DNA of 51,415 nt. Source: Spirochaetaceae bacterium. Lineage in GTDB: Bacteria; Spirochaetota; Spirochaetia; Treponematales; Treponemataceae. Location: positions 1-51,415 of the forward strand of contig JAGARR010000034.1 in the NCBI GenBank assembly GCA_017622135.1, in the 5' to 3' direction. Positions within the stretch are counted from its first letter, which is position 1. Each line of letters opens with the position of its first letter. Shown piece after piece: positions 25,329 to 33,280 of this stretch. Below the pieces are notes generated by a model. That model was not told the origin of the DNA. It did not search any database and saw only the letters and a program-made list of their open reading frames with translations. Position numbers and translations under genes: made by a program.

Positions 25329-26545
25329 CTGATTTCTCGGGAAATAATCCCGCCTCCAAAAATAATTCCATTATAATATACTACAGCGGCCTGCCCTGGG
25401 GCAACTGCACGCTGAGGCTCATCAAACATAATCCTGTAGCCCCCATCCTCCAGAGGCTGGATGGTGCTCATCACAGCTGGCGAGGCAAGGCGAATCTTCA
25501 CCTGGGCCCGGAAGGCTGATTCGGGAGCATAATCCCCAGCCCACACCCAGTCCCTGGCCACCAGCCCGCTGCACAGCAGATCCTCATCGTCGCAAAGCAC
25601 CACCTGGTTGCTGACCGCATCGATGGAATGGACGTAGAGGGGCCGATTGGAACTGACCCCCAGCCCCCGCCGCTGGCCGATGGTGTAGTGCTGGATGCCC
25701 CGATGAACCCCCAACTTTTTTCCCGACAAATCCACAATGTCTCCCGGCCGGGAGGGCTGGTCGGAAAAGATGATGTCCAGATAGGAGTCCGGGATGAAGT
25801 CCTGGCTCTCACCACGATTTGCGGCGGCAAGCCCCCACTCCCGTGCCATCTGGAAGACCTCCTGCTTGGTGTAGGCAGAAAGGGGGAAGCGCACCTGCTC
25901 CAGGGTGGCAGAGGGCACCCGACACAGGAAGTAGGTCTGGTCCTTCCGTCTGTCTGTGGCGGCGGATATCATCACGGGCCTGACAGGTACCTCAACAGCA
26001 CACTGGCCAGTCTGTCCACCAGATTGCTGTCCAGACTCCCCAGAAACCGCCAGCTGCTCATAAACCAGCCGCACATCATCCCCAGGGCGCACCAGGGTGG
26101 CGTAGTGGCCGGTGCAGAAATAGTCAAAGTCAATCCCCGTGGCCCGGATTCCATCCAGCAGAGCCCCGAACTTCACCTTGGGATTGCAGTTGACGCAGGG
26201 ATTGGGAGTGCGGCCACACCGATACACATCCTTGAAGTAGTCCAGCACGTGATGATGGTACGCCTCGCTCACGTCAATGACGTGATGCTTCATTCCCTGC
26301 TGACGGCAAAATTCCTGGCACTGGGCTATGTCGATAGCCTCGTCCGGGCCGTAGCAGGAGGAACGCACCCCCTGGGAAGAAGGCGGCAGGGGATAATCAC
26401 CGATCCAGCTGGACATGGTGACACCAACAACCCGACAGCCGTGTTCCTTTAACAGCAGGGCCGTCAGCGTGGAATCCACGCCACCGGACATACCCACCGC
26501 CACCAGGGATCCCGGCTCCGGCATAGACAGTCTTTCCCAATCCAT
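25325..26545 (-). CDS. mnmA: tRNA-specific 2-thiouridylase MnmA
   Basis: Makes 2-thiouridine at wobble position 34 of certain tRNAs using ATP and a persulfide. It has 406 aa. The PP-loop is SGGVDS (20-25); the catalytic cysteines are Cys120 (NPCVNCNPKVKFG) and Cys208 (DQTYFLC). Residues ~167-188 form a Ser/Gly/Gln-rich insertion between catalytic blocks, unlike the compact E. coli enzyme. It leads the mnmA-nifS-nifU operon. The ATG at 26545 has no ribosome site; the -10 ends 6 nt before it. Confidence 0.94.
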   Translation of the reverse strand: MDWERLSMPEPGSLVAVGMSGGVDSTLTALLLKEHGCRVVGVTMSSWIGDYPLPPSSQGVRSSCYGPDEAIDIAQCQEFCRQQGMKHHVIDVSEAYHHHVLDYFKDVYRCGRTPNPCVNCNPKVKFGALLDGIRATGIDFDYFCTGHYATLVRPGDDVRLVYEQLAVSGESGQQSGGQTGQCAVEVPVRPVMISAATDRRKDQTYFLCRVPSATLEQVRFPLSAYTKQEVFQMAREWGLAAANRGESQDFIPDSYLDIIFSDQPSRPGDIVDLSGKKLGVHRGIQHYTIGQRRGLGVSSNRPLYVHSIDAVSNQVVLCDDEDLLCSGLVARDWVWAGDYAPESAFRAQVKIRLASPAVMSTIQPLEDGGYRIMFDEPQRAVAPGQAAVVYYNGIIFGGGIISREIR

Positions 26546-26551
26546 GTTTCA

Positions 26552-26580
26552 AATATAATGGTTTTAGAGATAAAAGTGAA
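26552..26580 (-). promoter_or_regulatory. Promoter of mnmA-nifS-nifU (leaderless type)
   Basis: -35 TTCACT (26580-26575), 17-nt spacer, -10 TATATT (26557-26552) on the minus strand. The -10 ends 6 nt before the ATG at 26545. Confidence 0.5.
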
Positions 26581-26632
26581 GGGGATTTACATATTTTTCC
26601 CATGGTTTTAGTATGTTTTTTTTTCTCTATTG

Positions 26633-26661
26633 TTGACAAAAGCATTCCTTTGACTTAGAGT
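26633..26661 (+). promoter_or_regulatory. Promoter of the hydrogenase-like/EAL gene
   Basis: A perfect -35 TTGACA (26633-26638), 17-nt spacer and -10 TAGAGT (26656-26661), about 22 nt of leader. It is divergent from the mnmA promoter. Confidence 0.55.
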
Positions 26662-26689
26662 TAGTGAAAATCCTCCGGGGGCAGAAAAA

Positions 26690-29281
26690 ATGCAACAGCT
26701 GGAAAAACAGGTTATCTTCACAAATGACAAATGTATTGGATGCAACAGGTGTATTTCCACCTGTCCGGTTCCGGGAGCGAACATTTCTTCCCATCAAAAT
26801 GGAAAACGCTATGTCCTGGTGGACAACACCCGCTGCATCCACTGTGGCCACTGTCTTGATGGCTGCCCCCAAACAGCCCGGGAATATACCGACGACACAA
26901 AGGATTTCTTTGAAGAACTGATAGGTGGAACGCCCCTGTCACTTATCGTTTCCCCAGTGCTATGGCTCCAATACTCTGAAAAGGGACACCAGATCTTAGG
27001 CTGGCTCAAGTCCCTGGGAGTGAGGAAATTCTACGACGCCTCTGCTGGCTCCGACATCGTTACCTGGGCCCACAGCCAATATCTGCAGCGGGAACACGCA
27101 CCTGCCACCATCTCCTCCACCTGCAGTTCTCTGGTAAACTACGTGGAGAAGCTCCACCCGGAACTGATTCCCAATCTAGTCCCCATCCACACTCCCTCCG
27201 TTAGCCTGGCAATCTACTTGAAGAAATACCGCAACGTCCAGGAGCGGCTGGCCTATCTCAGCCCCTGCATCGCCGACTACGACCAAATCAGCTCCCCAGA
27301 GACCCAGGGCTACATCAGCCACCACATCACCATAAAGCACCTGCTGGAAAAAATCGGAGACCAGGACATTTCCAACTATTCTGCAAAGCTCAACCTCCTG
27401 GGGATTGGTCCAAAGGGCAGGCTCTACTTTCCCGGTGGACTGAAGGAAAACATGGACCATTTCCTGGGAACCAGGGACATGAGAATCCAACTGACAGGGA
27501 TTGGTAATTTGGGCCAGGAAGACAGCTCCTTCACCGGAATGCTCCTAGACAACAAGGAGTCGGTCTTTGTGGATTTCCTTGACTGCAACCATGGCTGCCT
27601 CCTGGGAACGGGCACACACAAGCACGCATGCAAGGTGAAGGATGTACTGCGAGAATACAATATGCAGACAAGAAAGTCTCCCAGCCTTTCACAAGAGAAC
27701 AATCCCTACAATCCCAGGCTTCCAGAACGGCAACGAATCCAGCTGTTGCAACGCCGTTTTGCATCCTTGAAGCTTCAGGACTTCCAGCGTTCCTTCAATT
27801 CCTTCCGCATTCCGGAGAAAACGATCTATGAGGAGGATGTGGAGGAGGTCTTCCAGAAGCTGTACAAGACTACAGCACAAAGCCGAACCATAGACTGCCA
27901 GGACTGTGGCTACAAAAGCTGCCGCCTCATGGCAGAGGCTATTGCCAAGGGATACAGCAACATCCACAGCTGCACCCAGTACCAGCAGGAAAAGATGATG
28001 AGGATGGCCACCACCGACATCATCACTGGGCTGCCCAACAAGGCCATGCTCTTCAAGGCTGCCGAGAGACTCTTCATGGACGGAACCTTTGCCAACTACG
28101 TGTATGTACAGCTGGATATCAAGCAGTTCGGACTGTTCAACAATCGATTCGGCTACGAGGGAGCAAACACCATCCTGGTGGACTTCAGCAAGGCAGCCCT
28201 GCGATACCTGGAGCCGGGAGAGCAGCTGTTCCATGTGGAGGCGGACAAATTCGTGGTCATCCTCAACAAGCCCCATCTGAAATACTACATCTTCCTCATC
28301 AACAACCTGATGCTCACCAGCCTCACGGAAGACACCAACTTTCCCCTGAAGCTCACCGTCAGAAGCGGCGCCTACGACCCGGACGGCACGGAGGAAAGCT
28401 TCTCCCAGATTGCCCGCCACCTGTTTTCTGCCGGTGCCTTGAAAAACGACTCCAGCAGCAATGAGACCATCATCTACAACAAGTCCAACATGGACCATAC
28501 CCTGACCCAGATGATGTACATCCAGCAGATTCCCCAGGCTCTGGCAAACAAGGAGTTCATCATTGTGTACCAGCCCAAGGTGGGCGTCCATGACCACAAG
28601 CTCAAGGGTGCCGAAGCCCTGGTCCGATGGAAGAAGGACGGGCAATTCATCCCCCCTTCCCTGTTCATTCCCATGTGCGAGTCTGCCGGCCTTATCCAGC
28701 AGCTGGACTTCTACATCCTGAACCAGGTCTGCAACACCATGGACACCTGGATACAGCAGGGACTTGATCCGGTGAAGGTGTCGGTGAACTTCTCCAAGCA
28801 GAACTTCACCATGCCGGACATTGGCAAGCGCATCTGCAACATTGTGGACAACTGGCAGATTCCCCACCAGCTCATCGAGATTGAGTTCACCGAGACCGCC
28901 TACAACGAGGACGAAAAGATGCTCAGCAAGGCTATCCGAGTATTGAACGAGAAGGGCTTCTCCGCCTCCATCGACGACTTTGGCAGCGGCTACTCCTCCC
29001 TGAGCCTCCTGGAAAACCTGAAATTCGACGTGCTGAAGCTGGACAAGTCCCTGATAGACACCATCCTCCAGAACCAGCAGTCAAAGATTGTGGTGACCAA
29101 TATTGTGCGGATGGCCAAGGAGCTGAACATGCACATTGTGGCGGAGGGAGTGGAAACACGGGAAACCCTTGATGTGCTGAAGGAGCTTGACTGCGATCTG
29201 ATCCAGGGCTACTACTTTGACAAGCCCCTTTCCCAGGAGGAATTCGAGGAGCGGCTGCGCAGCAAGCAGTACGCCATCTAA
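26690..29281 (+). CDS. [FeFe]-hydrogenase-like sensor fused to GGDEF(degenerate)-EAL
   Basis: An 863-aa protein with no signal peptide or membrane segment. Order: two [4Fe-4S] ferredoxin motifs (Cys15/18/21/25 and 49/52/55/59); an [FeFe]-hydrogenase large-subunit-like domain (about 80-325); a Cys cluster C403-x2-C-x4-C plus C428, resembling the Fe-S motif of sensory hydrogenases; a GGDEF fold whose active site reads VEADKF (517-522), thus inactive; and an EAL phosphodiesterase (about 615-855) with its ligands intact: E642, N700, E733, D762/D763, K785 and E819. In the hydrogenase domain the four H-cluster ligand cysteines remain (C145, C193, C299, C303). The proton-relay residues are changed: TSCCP is STCSS, and the K and E of MPCxxKxxE are D and Q. 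It probably senses redox state, H2 or CO and hydrolyses c-di-GMP. No ribosome site is obvious. Confidence 0.88.
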   Translation: MQQLEKQVIFTNDKCIGCNRCISTCPVPGANISSHQNGKRYVLVDNTRCIHCGHCLDGCPQTAREYTDDTKDFFEELIGGTPLSLIVSPVLWLQYSEKGHQILGWLKSLGVRKFYDASAGSDIVTWAHSQYLQREHAPATISSTCSSLVNYVEKLHPELIPNLVPIHTPSVSLAIYLKKYRNVQERLAYLSPCIADYDQISSPETQGYISHHITIKHLLEKIGDQDISNYSAKLNLLGIGPKGRLYFPGGLKENMDHFLGTRDMRIQLTGIGNLGQEDSSFTGMLLDNKESVFVDFLDCNHGCLLGTGTHKHACKVKDVLREYNMQTRKSPSLSQENNPYNPRLPERQRIQLLQRRFASLKLQDFQRSFNSFRIPEKTIYEEDVEEVFQKLYKTTAQSRTIDCQDCGYKSCRLMAEAIAKGYSNIHSCTQYQQEKMMRMATTDIITGLPNKAMLFKAAERLFMDGTFANYVYVQLDIKQFGLFNNRFGYEGANTILVDFSKAALRYLEPGEQLFHVEADKFVVILNKPHLKYYIFLINNLMLTSLTEDTNFPLKLTVRSGAYDPDGTEESFSQIARHLFSAGALKNDSSSNETIIYNKSNMDHTLTQMMYIQQIPQALANKEFIIVYQPKVGVHDHKLKGAEALVRWKKDGQFIPPSLFIPMCESAGLIQQLDFYILNQVCNTMDTWIQQGLDPVKVSVNFSKQNFTMPDIGKRICNIVDNWQIPHQLIEIEFTETAYNEDEKMLSKAIRVLNEKGFSASIDDFGSGYSSLSLLENLKFDVLKLDKSLIDTILQNQQSKIVVTNIVRMAKELNMHIVAEGVETRETLDVLKELDCDLIQGYYFDKPLSQEEFEERLRSKQYAI

Positions 29282-29350
29282 AGATAACTCAAGCAAAATG
29301 AACGAACCCCAATGCAAGCAGCGGGGTATCAACCCCTCGGCACGAACAAA

Positions 29351-29380
29351 AGAGGGCTTGGAAGCAATTCCAAGCCCTCT
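29351..29380. terminator. Bidirectional terminator between the EAL gene and rsuA
   Basis: A perfect 13-bp stem (AGAGGGCTTGGAA with its complement) closed by a GCAA loop. The minus-strand side continues TTTTGTTCG, terminating rsuA; the plus side continues CATTTCAT. A smaller GGGGT/ACCCC hairpin lies at 29322-29335. Confidence 0.85.
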
Positions 29381-29404
29381 CATTTCATCTGAAAATCAGC
29401 TCCG

Positions 29405-30160
29405 TCAACGGGCCGGGTTGGTCAGCAGGGCAAGCTCCTCCGCCGTCAGCTCCCGGTACTGGCCGCTGCCCAGACTGGCATCCAGACTCAGACCTCCCAT
29501 GGCTATCCGCTTGAGGCTCACCACCTCATTTCCAACAGCCGCCATCATCCGCTTCACCTGGTGGTAGCGGCCTTCCGTAATGGTGAGGTGGCACTCCCTG
29601 TCAGAAATCCACTCCAATTCAGCAGGCTGGCACAGATGCTCTCCGTCGTCACCCTCAGGCGCAATGGTGATGCCCTGCCGAAACTCCCCCACCAGCTGAG
29701 ACTGCTGGTTCTGATCTACCCGGTCCCGCAGACCCACCAGATATTTTTTTGTGACGTGGGTCTTTGGAGAGGTGAGGCGGTGGGTCATGGTACCGTCGGT
29801 GGTAAAAATCAGCAATCCCTCGGTGTCAATGTCCAGACGGCCCACCAGATGGAGGCTGCCCCCCAAGAACTGGTGCCGCAGCTCCTCCTCCAGCAGGTCA
29901 AAGACGGTGCGGTGGAGGCCATCCTTGGCGGAACACACCACCCCGCCACACTTGTTCATCATCAGGTGGAGATGACGGCGCAACTGCAGCACCTGTCCGG
30001 CCACCTCCAGCATGTCAGTGTCCAGGTCGATGTGCTGGTCGGGGCTGCGGCACAGCTGGCCGTTCAGCAGGACACCTTCCCGCCGCACCAGCCTCTGGGC
30101 ATCCTTTCGGGAGCCAAAGCCATGCTTTGCCAGCACCTTGTCCAGCCGTTCTCCCGCCAC
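29405..30160 (-). CDS. rsuA: 16S rRNA pseudouridine synthase (RsuA family)
   Basis: Protein of 251 aa. An N-terminal S4 RNA-binding domain (about 4-50, RLDKVLAKHGFGSRKDAQRLV) is followed by the catalytic domain with the conserved GRLDIDTEGLL (catalytic Asp110) and the GRYHQVKRM motif. RsuA isomerises one uridine of small-subunit rRNA; RluB/E-type targets are alternatives. The start is GTG at 30160: its ribosome site GGGAGGA lies inside the last codons of citrate synthase, and the stop and start are 2 nt apart, so translation is coupled. Confidence 0.88.
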   Translation of the reverse strand: MAGERLDKVLAKHGFGSRKDAQRLVRREGVLLNGQLCRSPDQHIDLDTDMLEVAGQVLQLRRHLHLMMNKCGGVVCSAKDGLHRTVFDLLEEELRHQFLGGSLHLVGRLDIDTEGLLIFTTDGTMTHRLTSPKTHVTKKYLVGLRDRVDQNQQSQLVGEFRQGITIAPEGDDGEHLCQPAELEWISDRECHLTITEGRYHQVKRMMAAVGNEVVSLKRIAMGGLSLDASLGSGQYRELTAEELALLTNPAR

Positions 30161-30162
30161 CG

Positions 30163-31593
30163 CTACTTCCTCCCTTCCATGGGAACGAAGGTGCGGGGAT
30201 CCAGCACATTCTTGTAGGCGGGGCGGTAGATGCGGCCACCGGCAATCACCTCCTCGATGCGGTGGGCTGCCCAGCCGGCAATACGGGACATGGCGAAGAT
30301 GGGGGTGTACAATTCCCGTGGAATGTTCAGCATGGTGTAGACAAAGCCGGAATAGAAATCCACGTTGGTGCAAATCTGCTTGTCGCTCTCCTTCTCCTCC
30401 GCAAAGACCTCCGGGGCCAGCCGCTCGATGGCGCAGTAGAGGCCGTACTCCTCCATCATGTCCTTTTCCCTGGCCAGCTCCGCCGCCTTGTCCCGCAGCA
30501 GGATGGCACGAGGATCGGAGATGGTGTAGACAGCGTGGCCCTGGCCGTAGATGAGACCCGTGCGATCAAAGGCCTCCTTGCGGACAATTTTTCGCAGATA
30601 CTCCTTGATTTCAGCCTCGTTGGACCAGTCCTTTACGTTGGCCTTGATGTCGTCCATCATCTGCATCACCATCATGTTGGCACCACCGTGGCGGCGACCC
30701 TTGAGGGAACCGACAGCGGCGGCAATGGCGGAATAGGTGTCGGTATCGGCGGAGGACACCACGTGGATGGAGAAGGAGGAGTTGTTTCCGCCGCCGTGCT
30801 CCGCATGGAGAATCAGGGCCAAGTCCAGCACCTCCGCCTCCAGCTTGGTGTAGCTCTTGTCGGAACGGATGAGGCGGAGGAAGTTCTCCGCTGTGGAAAG
30901 CTCCGGCACCGGATTGTGGATGTACATACTCTTCTTGTCGTAATACCGCCGCTTGGCCTGGTAGGCGTAGGCGGAGAAGGTGGAGAATTTCGCCACCAGG
31001 TCAATGCACTGCTTCAGCACATTGGGAATGGCAGGATCGTCAGGATTCTCGTCGTAGGAATAGCTGGCCAGCACGCAGCGGGCAAGCTTGTTCATGATGT
31101 CCGGGGAGGGCGCCTTCATGATCATGTCCTCAGTGAAGTTGTCCGGCAGGGAACGGCGGCCACCAAGATAGGAGCGGAATTCCTCCAGCTGGCTCCTGTT
31201 GGGCAGCTCACCGAAAAGCAGCAGGTAGACCGTCTGCTCAAAGCCGAACTCATCCTGGGAGGCCGTATCCCGCACCAAATCCTCCACATTGTAGCCACGG
31301 TAGATGAGCTTGCCGGGAACGGCTACCTTCTGGCCCTCCACCACCTCGTAACCAACAACGTCTCCAATCTGGGTAAGGCCCGCCAGAACGCCACGGCCAT
31401 CAGAATAACGCAGGCCCCGCTTCACGTCGAATTTCTGGTACAGTTTGGAATCGATGGGGTCGTTCAGCTCCACCAACAGGGACAACTTCTGGACGATGAG
31501 ATTCTCAAAGCAATCTGCCAATATCTTCTCCTCCCAAAGGCTGGAAAGACCAGCCTTGATGTAAATATGATGTACGGCAGAAATACAAACCAT
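30163..31593 (-). CDS. gltA: Citrate synthase
   Basis: Condenses acetyl-CoA and oxaloacetate to citrate. It has 476 aa with the catalytic segments HAEHGGGNNSSF (first catalytic His), GQGHAVYTISDPRA (second His) and NVDFYSGFVY (catalytic Asp). It resembles the clostridial/spirochaete type with an N-terminal extension before KYDVKRGLR-like sequence. In an organism probably lacking a full TCA cycle it would supply 2-oxoglutarate for glutamate; this links loosely with the GltD-like gene but is inference. The start at ATG 31593 is the only in-frame Met near the end; the ribosome site (AGG three bases upstream) is poorly spaced. Confidence 0.94.
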   Translation of the reverse strand: MVCISAVHHIYIKAGLSSLWEEKILADCFENLIVQKLSLLVELNDPIDSKLYQKFDVKRGLRYSDGRGVLAGLTQIGDVVGYEVVEGQKVAVPGKLIYRGYNVEDLVRDTASQDEFGFEQTVYLLLFGELPNRSQLEEFRSYLGGRRSLPDNFTEDMIMKAPSPDIMNKLARCVLASYSYDENPDDPAIPNVLKQCIDLVAKFSTFSAYAYQAKRRYYDKKSMYIHNPVPELSTAENFLRLIRSDKSYTKLEAEVLDLALILHAEHGGGNNSSFSIHVVSSADTDTYSAIAAAVGSLKGRRHGGANMMVMQMMDDIKANVKDWSNEAEIKEYLRKIVRKEAFDRTGLIYGQGHAVYTISDPRAILLRDKAAELAREKDMMEEYGLYCAIERLAPEVFAEEKESDKQICTNVDFYSGFVYTMLNIPRELYTPIFAMSRIAGWAAHRIEEVIAGGRIYRPAYKNVLDPRTFVPMEGRK

Positions 31594-31628
31594 CTGCCTA
31601 CATAATAAATTCTAATGGATTTTTCGTG

Positions 31629-31657
31629 ATTATACCTAAAAAAAAGGATGGGAGCAA
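31629..31657 (-). promoter_or_regulatory. Candidate promoter of gltA-rsuA
   Basis: A perfect -10 TATAAT (31634-31629) on the minus strand, 17-nt spacer containing an 8-T run, and a poor -35 TTGCTC (31657-31652). Leader about 30 nt. Confidence 0.5.
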
Positions 31658-31723
31658 GGCTGGAGAGAAACCAGACAGATGCGCTCTTTTTTTAAAACTA
31701 TTTCATTGAAAGAGGGAGGACCA

Positions 31724-32179
31724 CTAGAGGATTCCGCCGGGCAGACTGGTGACATGGCTCCAGTTCTTCATGGCCTTGATCTTGCAGACCTGGGAAATTT
31801 CCTGCAGCTGGGAGCGTTCCTCCTGGCTGAGGTTCTCATCCTCCGCAATGAAATTCTCCACCATAATGAAGAAGGAAGAGAAGCCCTCGTCACCTAGCTT
31901 CTTGGAGAGCTTTGGCTTGGAATTCATCCACTGGTTCTCCCACCAATAGGTCAGAGGGGAATAGCTGTAGAAGTTGAAATTCTCCATGCGCACCACCCGC
32001 TCCAAAAAGGTGATGAACCAGTACTGCATGTTGGCGAAATATTTCAGGTTGTACTCCCGAAGCTTCTCAAAGAAGAAATTCGTCTCCTCCTCAGTGAGAA
32101 ACCGATCCTTGAGAACCGTCTTTGTTTCCTCTAGACTGCTGGAGAGATTGAAGAAGGGATTGAAAAAGGGTGGATACAT
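31724..32179 (-). CDS. Hypothetical protein, aromatic-rich helical
   Basis: Protein of 151 aa, not recognised. It is rich in Phe, Tyr and Trp (YPPFFNPFFN at the start, ANMQYWFITF and YSPLTYWWENQWM in the middle) and strongly helical, with no membrane segment or signal peptide. The start at ATG 32179 is supported by AGGAGG four bases upstream; an in-frame ATG at 32209 is not. It is followed by gltA on the same strand, 130 nt away, with a promoter between. The aromatic, acidic helical composition recalls phasin-like or lipid-droplet-binding proteins only loosely. Confidence 0.7.
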   Translation of the reverse strand: MYPPFFNPFFNLSSSLEETKTVLKDRFLTEEETNFFFEKLREYNLKYFANMQYWFITFLERVVRMENFNFYSYSPLTYWWENQWMNSKPKLSKKLGDEGFSSFFIMVENFIAEDENLSQEERSQLQEISQVCKIKAMKNWSHVTSLPGGIL

Positions 32180-32305
32180 GGAGCCTCCTGAAAACCGCAC
32201 TGGTATCAACTGCTACCATCCTATAGGAAAAACAAGACATGATAAATCCCCAAAACCTTTGTTTTTCAAAAAAAATTAAGAATAGGTGAAGTTTTCTGTT
32301 GCCAT

Positions 32306-32334
32306 TTGAACGGGAAATTTCTGGATACTACCAT
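32306..32334 (+). promoter_or_regulatory. Candidate promoter of the 32342 gene (leaderless type)
   Basis: -35 TTGAAC (32306-32311), 17-nt spacer, -10 TACCAT (32329-32334). The -10 ends 7 nt before the ATG at 32342. Confidence 0.4.
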
Positions 32335-32341
32335 TTAAACT

Positions 32342-32575
32342 ATGATGCAGACACTTTCCGTTTCAAAAGAATATATGGACACCATGCACAGCATCTTTGT
32401 CTGTGCGGAAACGTACCGGCAGCTTCAAAAGATGAAGGCAAAGCCCCAGAACATTTCCATCAAGGCAGGACTGGAGCAGTATCAGCAGGAGCTGAAGTTT
32501 TTTCTGTACGGACAGATTGGCTCCAGCGCCACTGCCGAGCTCCTGGGATTGGAGTCTAGCCAGAAATCAATCTGA
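32342..32575 (+). CDS. Small hypothetical protein
   Basis: Protein of 77 aa, no recognised family. It is helical and amphipathic, with no signal peptide, Cys cluster or membrane segment. Either of two adjacent ATG codons (32342, 32345) may start it; no ribosome site is seen and a promoter sits just upstream. It lies 51 nt before pth on the same strand. The codon use looks coding, but the short length keeps confidence moderate. Confidence 0.6.
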   Translation: MMQTLSVSKEYMDTMHSIFVCAETYRQLQKMKAKPQNISIKAGLEQYQQELKFFLYGQIGSSATAELLGLESSQKSI

Positions 32576-32610
32576 CAGGCCTAACTCCCCTCCCCTTTTC
32601 TTTTGTTCCA

Positions 32611-32619
32611 TGATATACT
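32611..32619 (+). promoter_or_regulatory. Extended -10 promoter of pth (leaderless type)
   Basis: TGATATACT fits an extended -10 (TG-N-TATAAT type). No good -35 is present. The hexamer ends 7 nt before the pth ATG at 32627. Confidence 0.5.
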
Positions 32620-32626
32620 GATTGCC

Positions 32627-33208
32627 ATGATTAGTCTTGTGGCATTTTTGGGGAATTATGGAAAGAAATACGAGGGGAACCGGCACAATGTGGCCTGGCT
32701 CTTTGCAGACAGTCTCCCCATTGCCGGCAGCTTGAGCTGGCAGAAGAAATTCCAAGGGCACTACGCCACCTGCGACTCCTTCGGCGGCCACCGGGTCTAC
32801 TTCCTGAAGCCGGAGACCTACATGAACCTGTCCGGGGACAGCATCGGACAACTGGCCCGGTTCTACAAGATCAAACCGGAAGAGGTGCTGGTGGTTCACG
32901 ACGAGCTGGAGCTGCCGCCGGGCACCGTGAGCCTGAAAAACGGCGGCGGACTGGGAGGCCACAATGGCCTGCGCTCCACCAAGGCGGTGCTGGGAACGGC
33001 GGACTTCTGGCGGCTCAGGTTCGGAATCGGGCGGCCGGAGCACAAGGATGTGGCGGGCTACGTGCTGTCCGACTTCACCAGCGATGAGAAAATCATCCTG
33101 TCACAAATCTTTCCCTCCGCCGCCACCCTGCTGGAAAAGGTCCTGTCAGGAGACCCCGCAAAGCTGCTGCCGGAATGGAACAAGAAGAAGCTGCTGGCAG
33201 ACACCTAG
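32627..33208 (+). CDS. pth: Peptidyl-tRNA hydrolase
   Basis: Essential enzyme cleaving peptidyl-tRNAs released from stalled ribosomes. It has 193 aa, the usual size. Conserved residues are LGNYGKKYEGNRHN (Asn10, catalytic His20), LKPETYMNLSG, HDELELPPG (catalytic-site Asp) and GGLGGHNGLRS. The ATG at 32627 matches the family start; the longer in-frame start at 32603 is upstream of the promoter. No ribosome binding site precedes the ATG. Confidence 0.94.
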   Translation: MISLVAFLGNYGKKYEGNRHNVAWLFADSLPIAGSLSWQKKFQGHYATCDSFGGHRVYFLKPETYMNLSGDSIGQLARFYKIKPEEVLVVHDELELPPGTVSLKNGGGLGGHNGLRSTKAVLGTADFWRLRFGIGRPEHKDVAGYVLSDFTSDEKIILSQIFPSAATLLEKVLSGDPAKLLPEWNKKKLLADT

Positions 33209-33232
33209 CTTGCACCTTCATTCGATGAAATA

Positions 33233-33280
33233 GGTTCGGCTCCAAACACTGCACGCTGAAGCCGAGCCTCTTTTTTTTTT
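33233..33280 (+). terminator. Terminator after pth
   Basis: A 9-bp stem GGTTCGGCT/AGCCGAGCC (one G-T pair), 18-nt loop, then C and a T run reaching the RND gene's stop codon. It serves the plus strand; no matching structure for the minus-strand RND gene was found. Confidence 0.88.

Noticed and set aside
26690..27700. Catalytic [FeFe] hydrogenase
   Set aside because: The relay Cys and the Lys and Glu of the second motif are substituted, and the protein is fused to a signalling output, so a sensor role fits better.
31638..31645. T-run on the minus strand as a terminator for the 31724 gene
   Set aside because: No stem lies directly before it; the run falls within the spacer of the gltA promoter.
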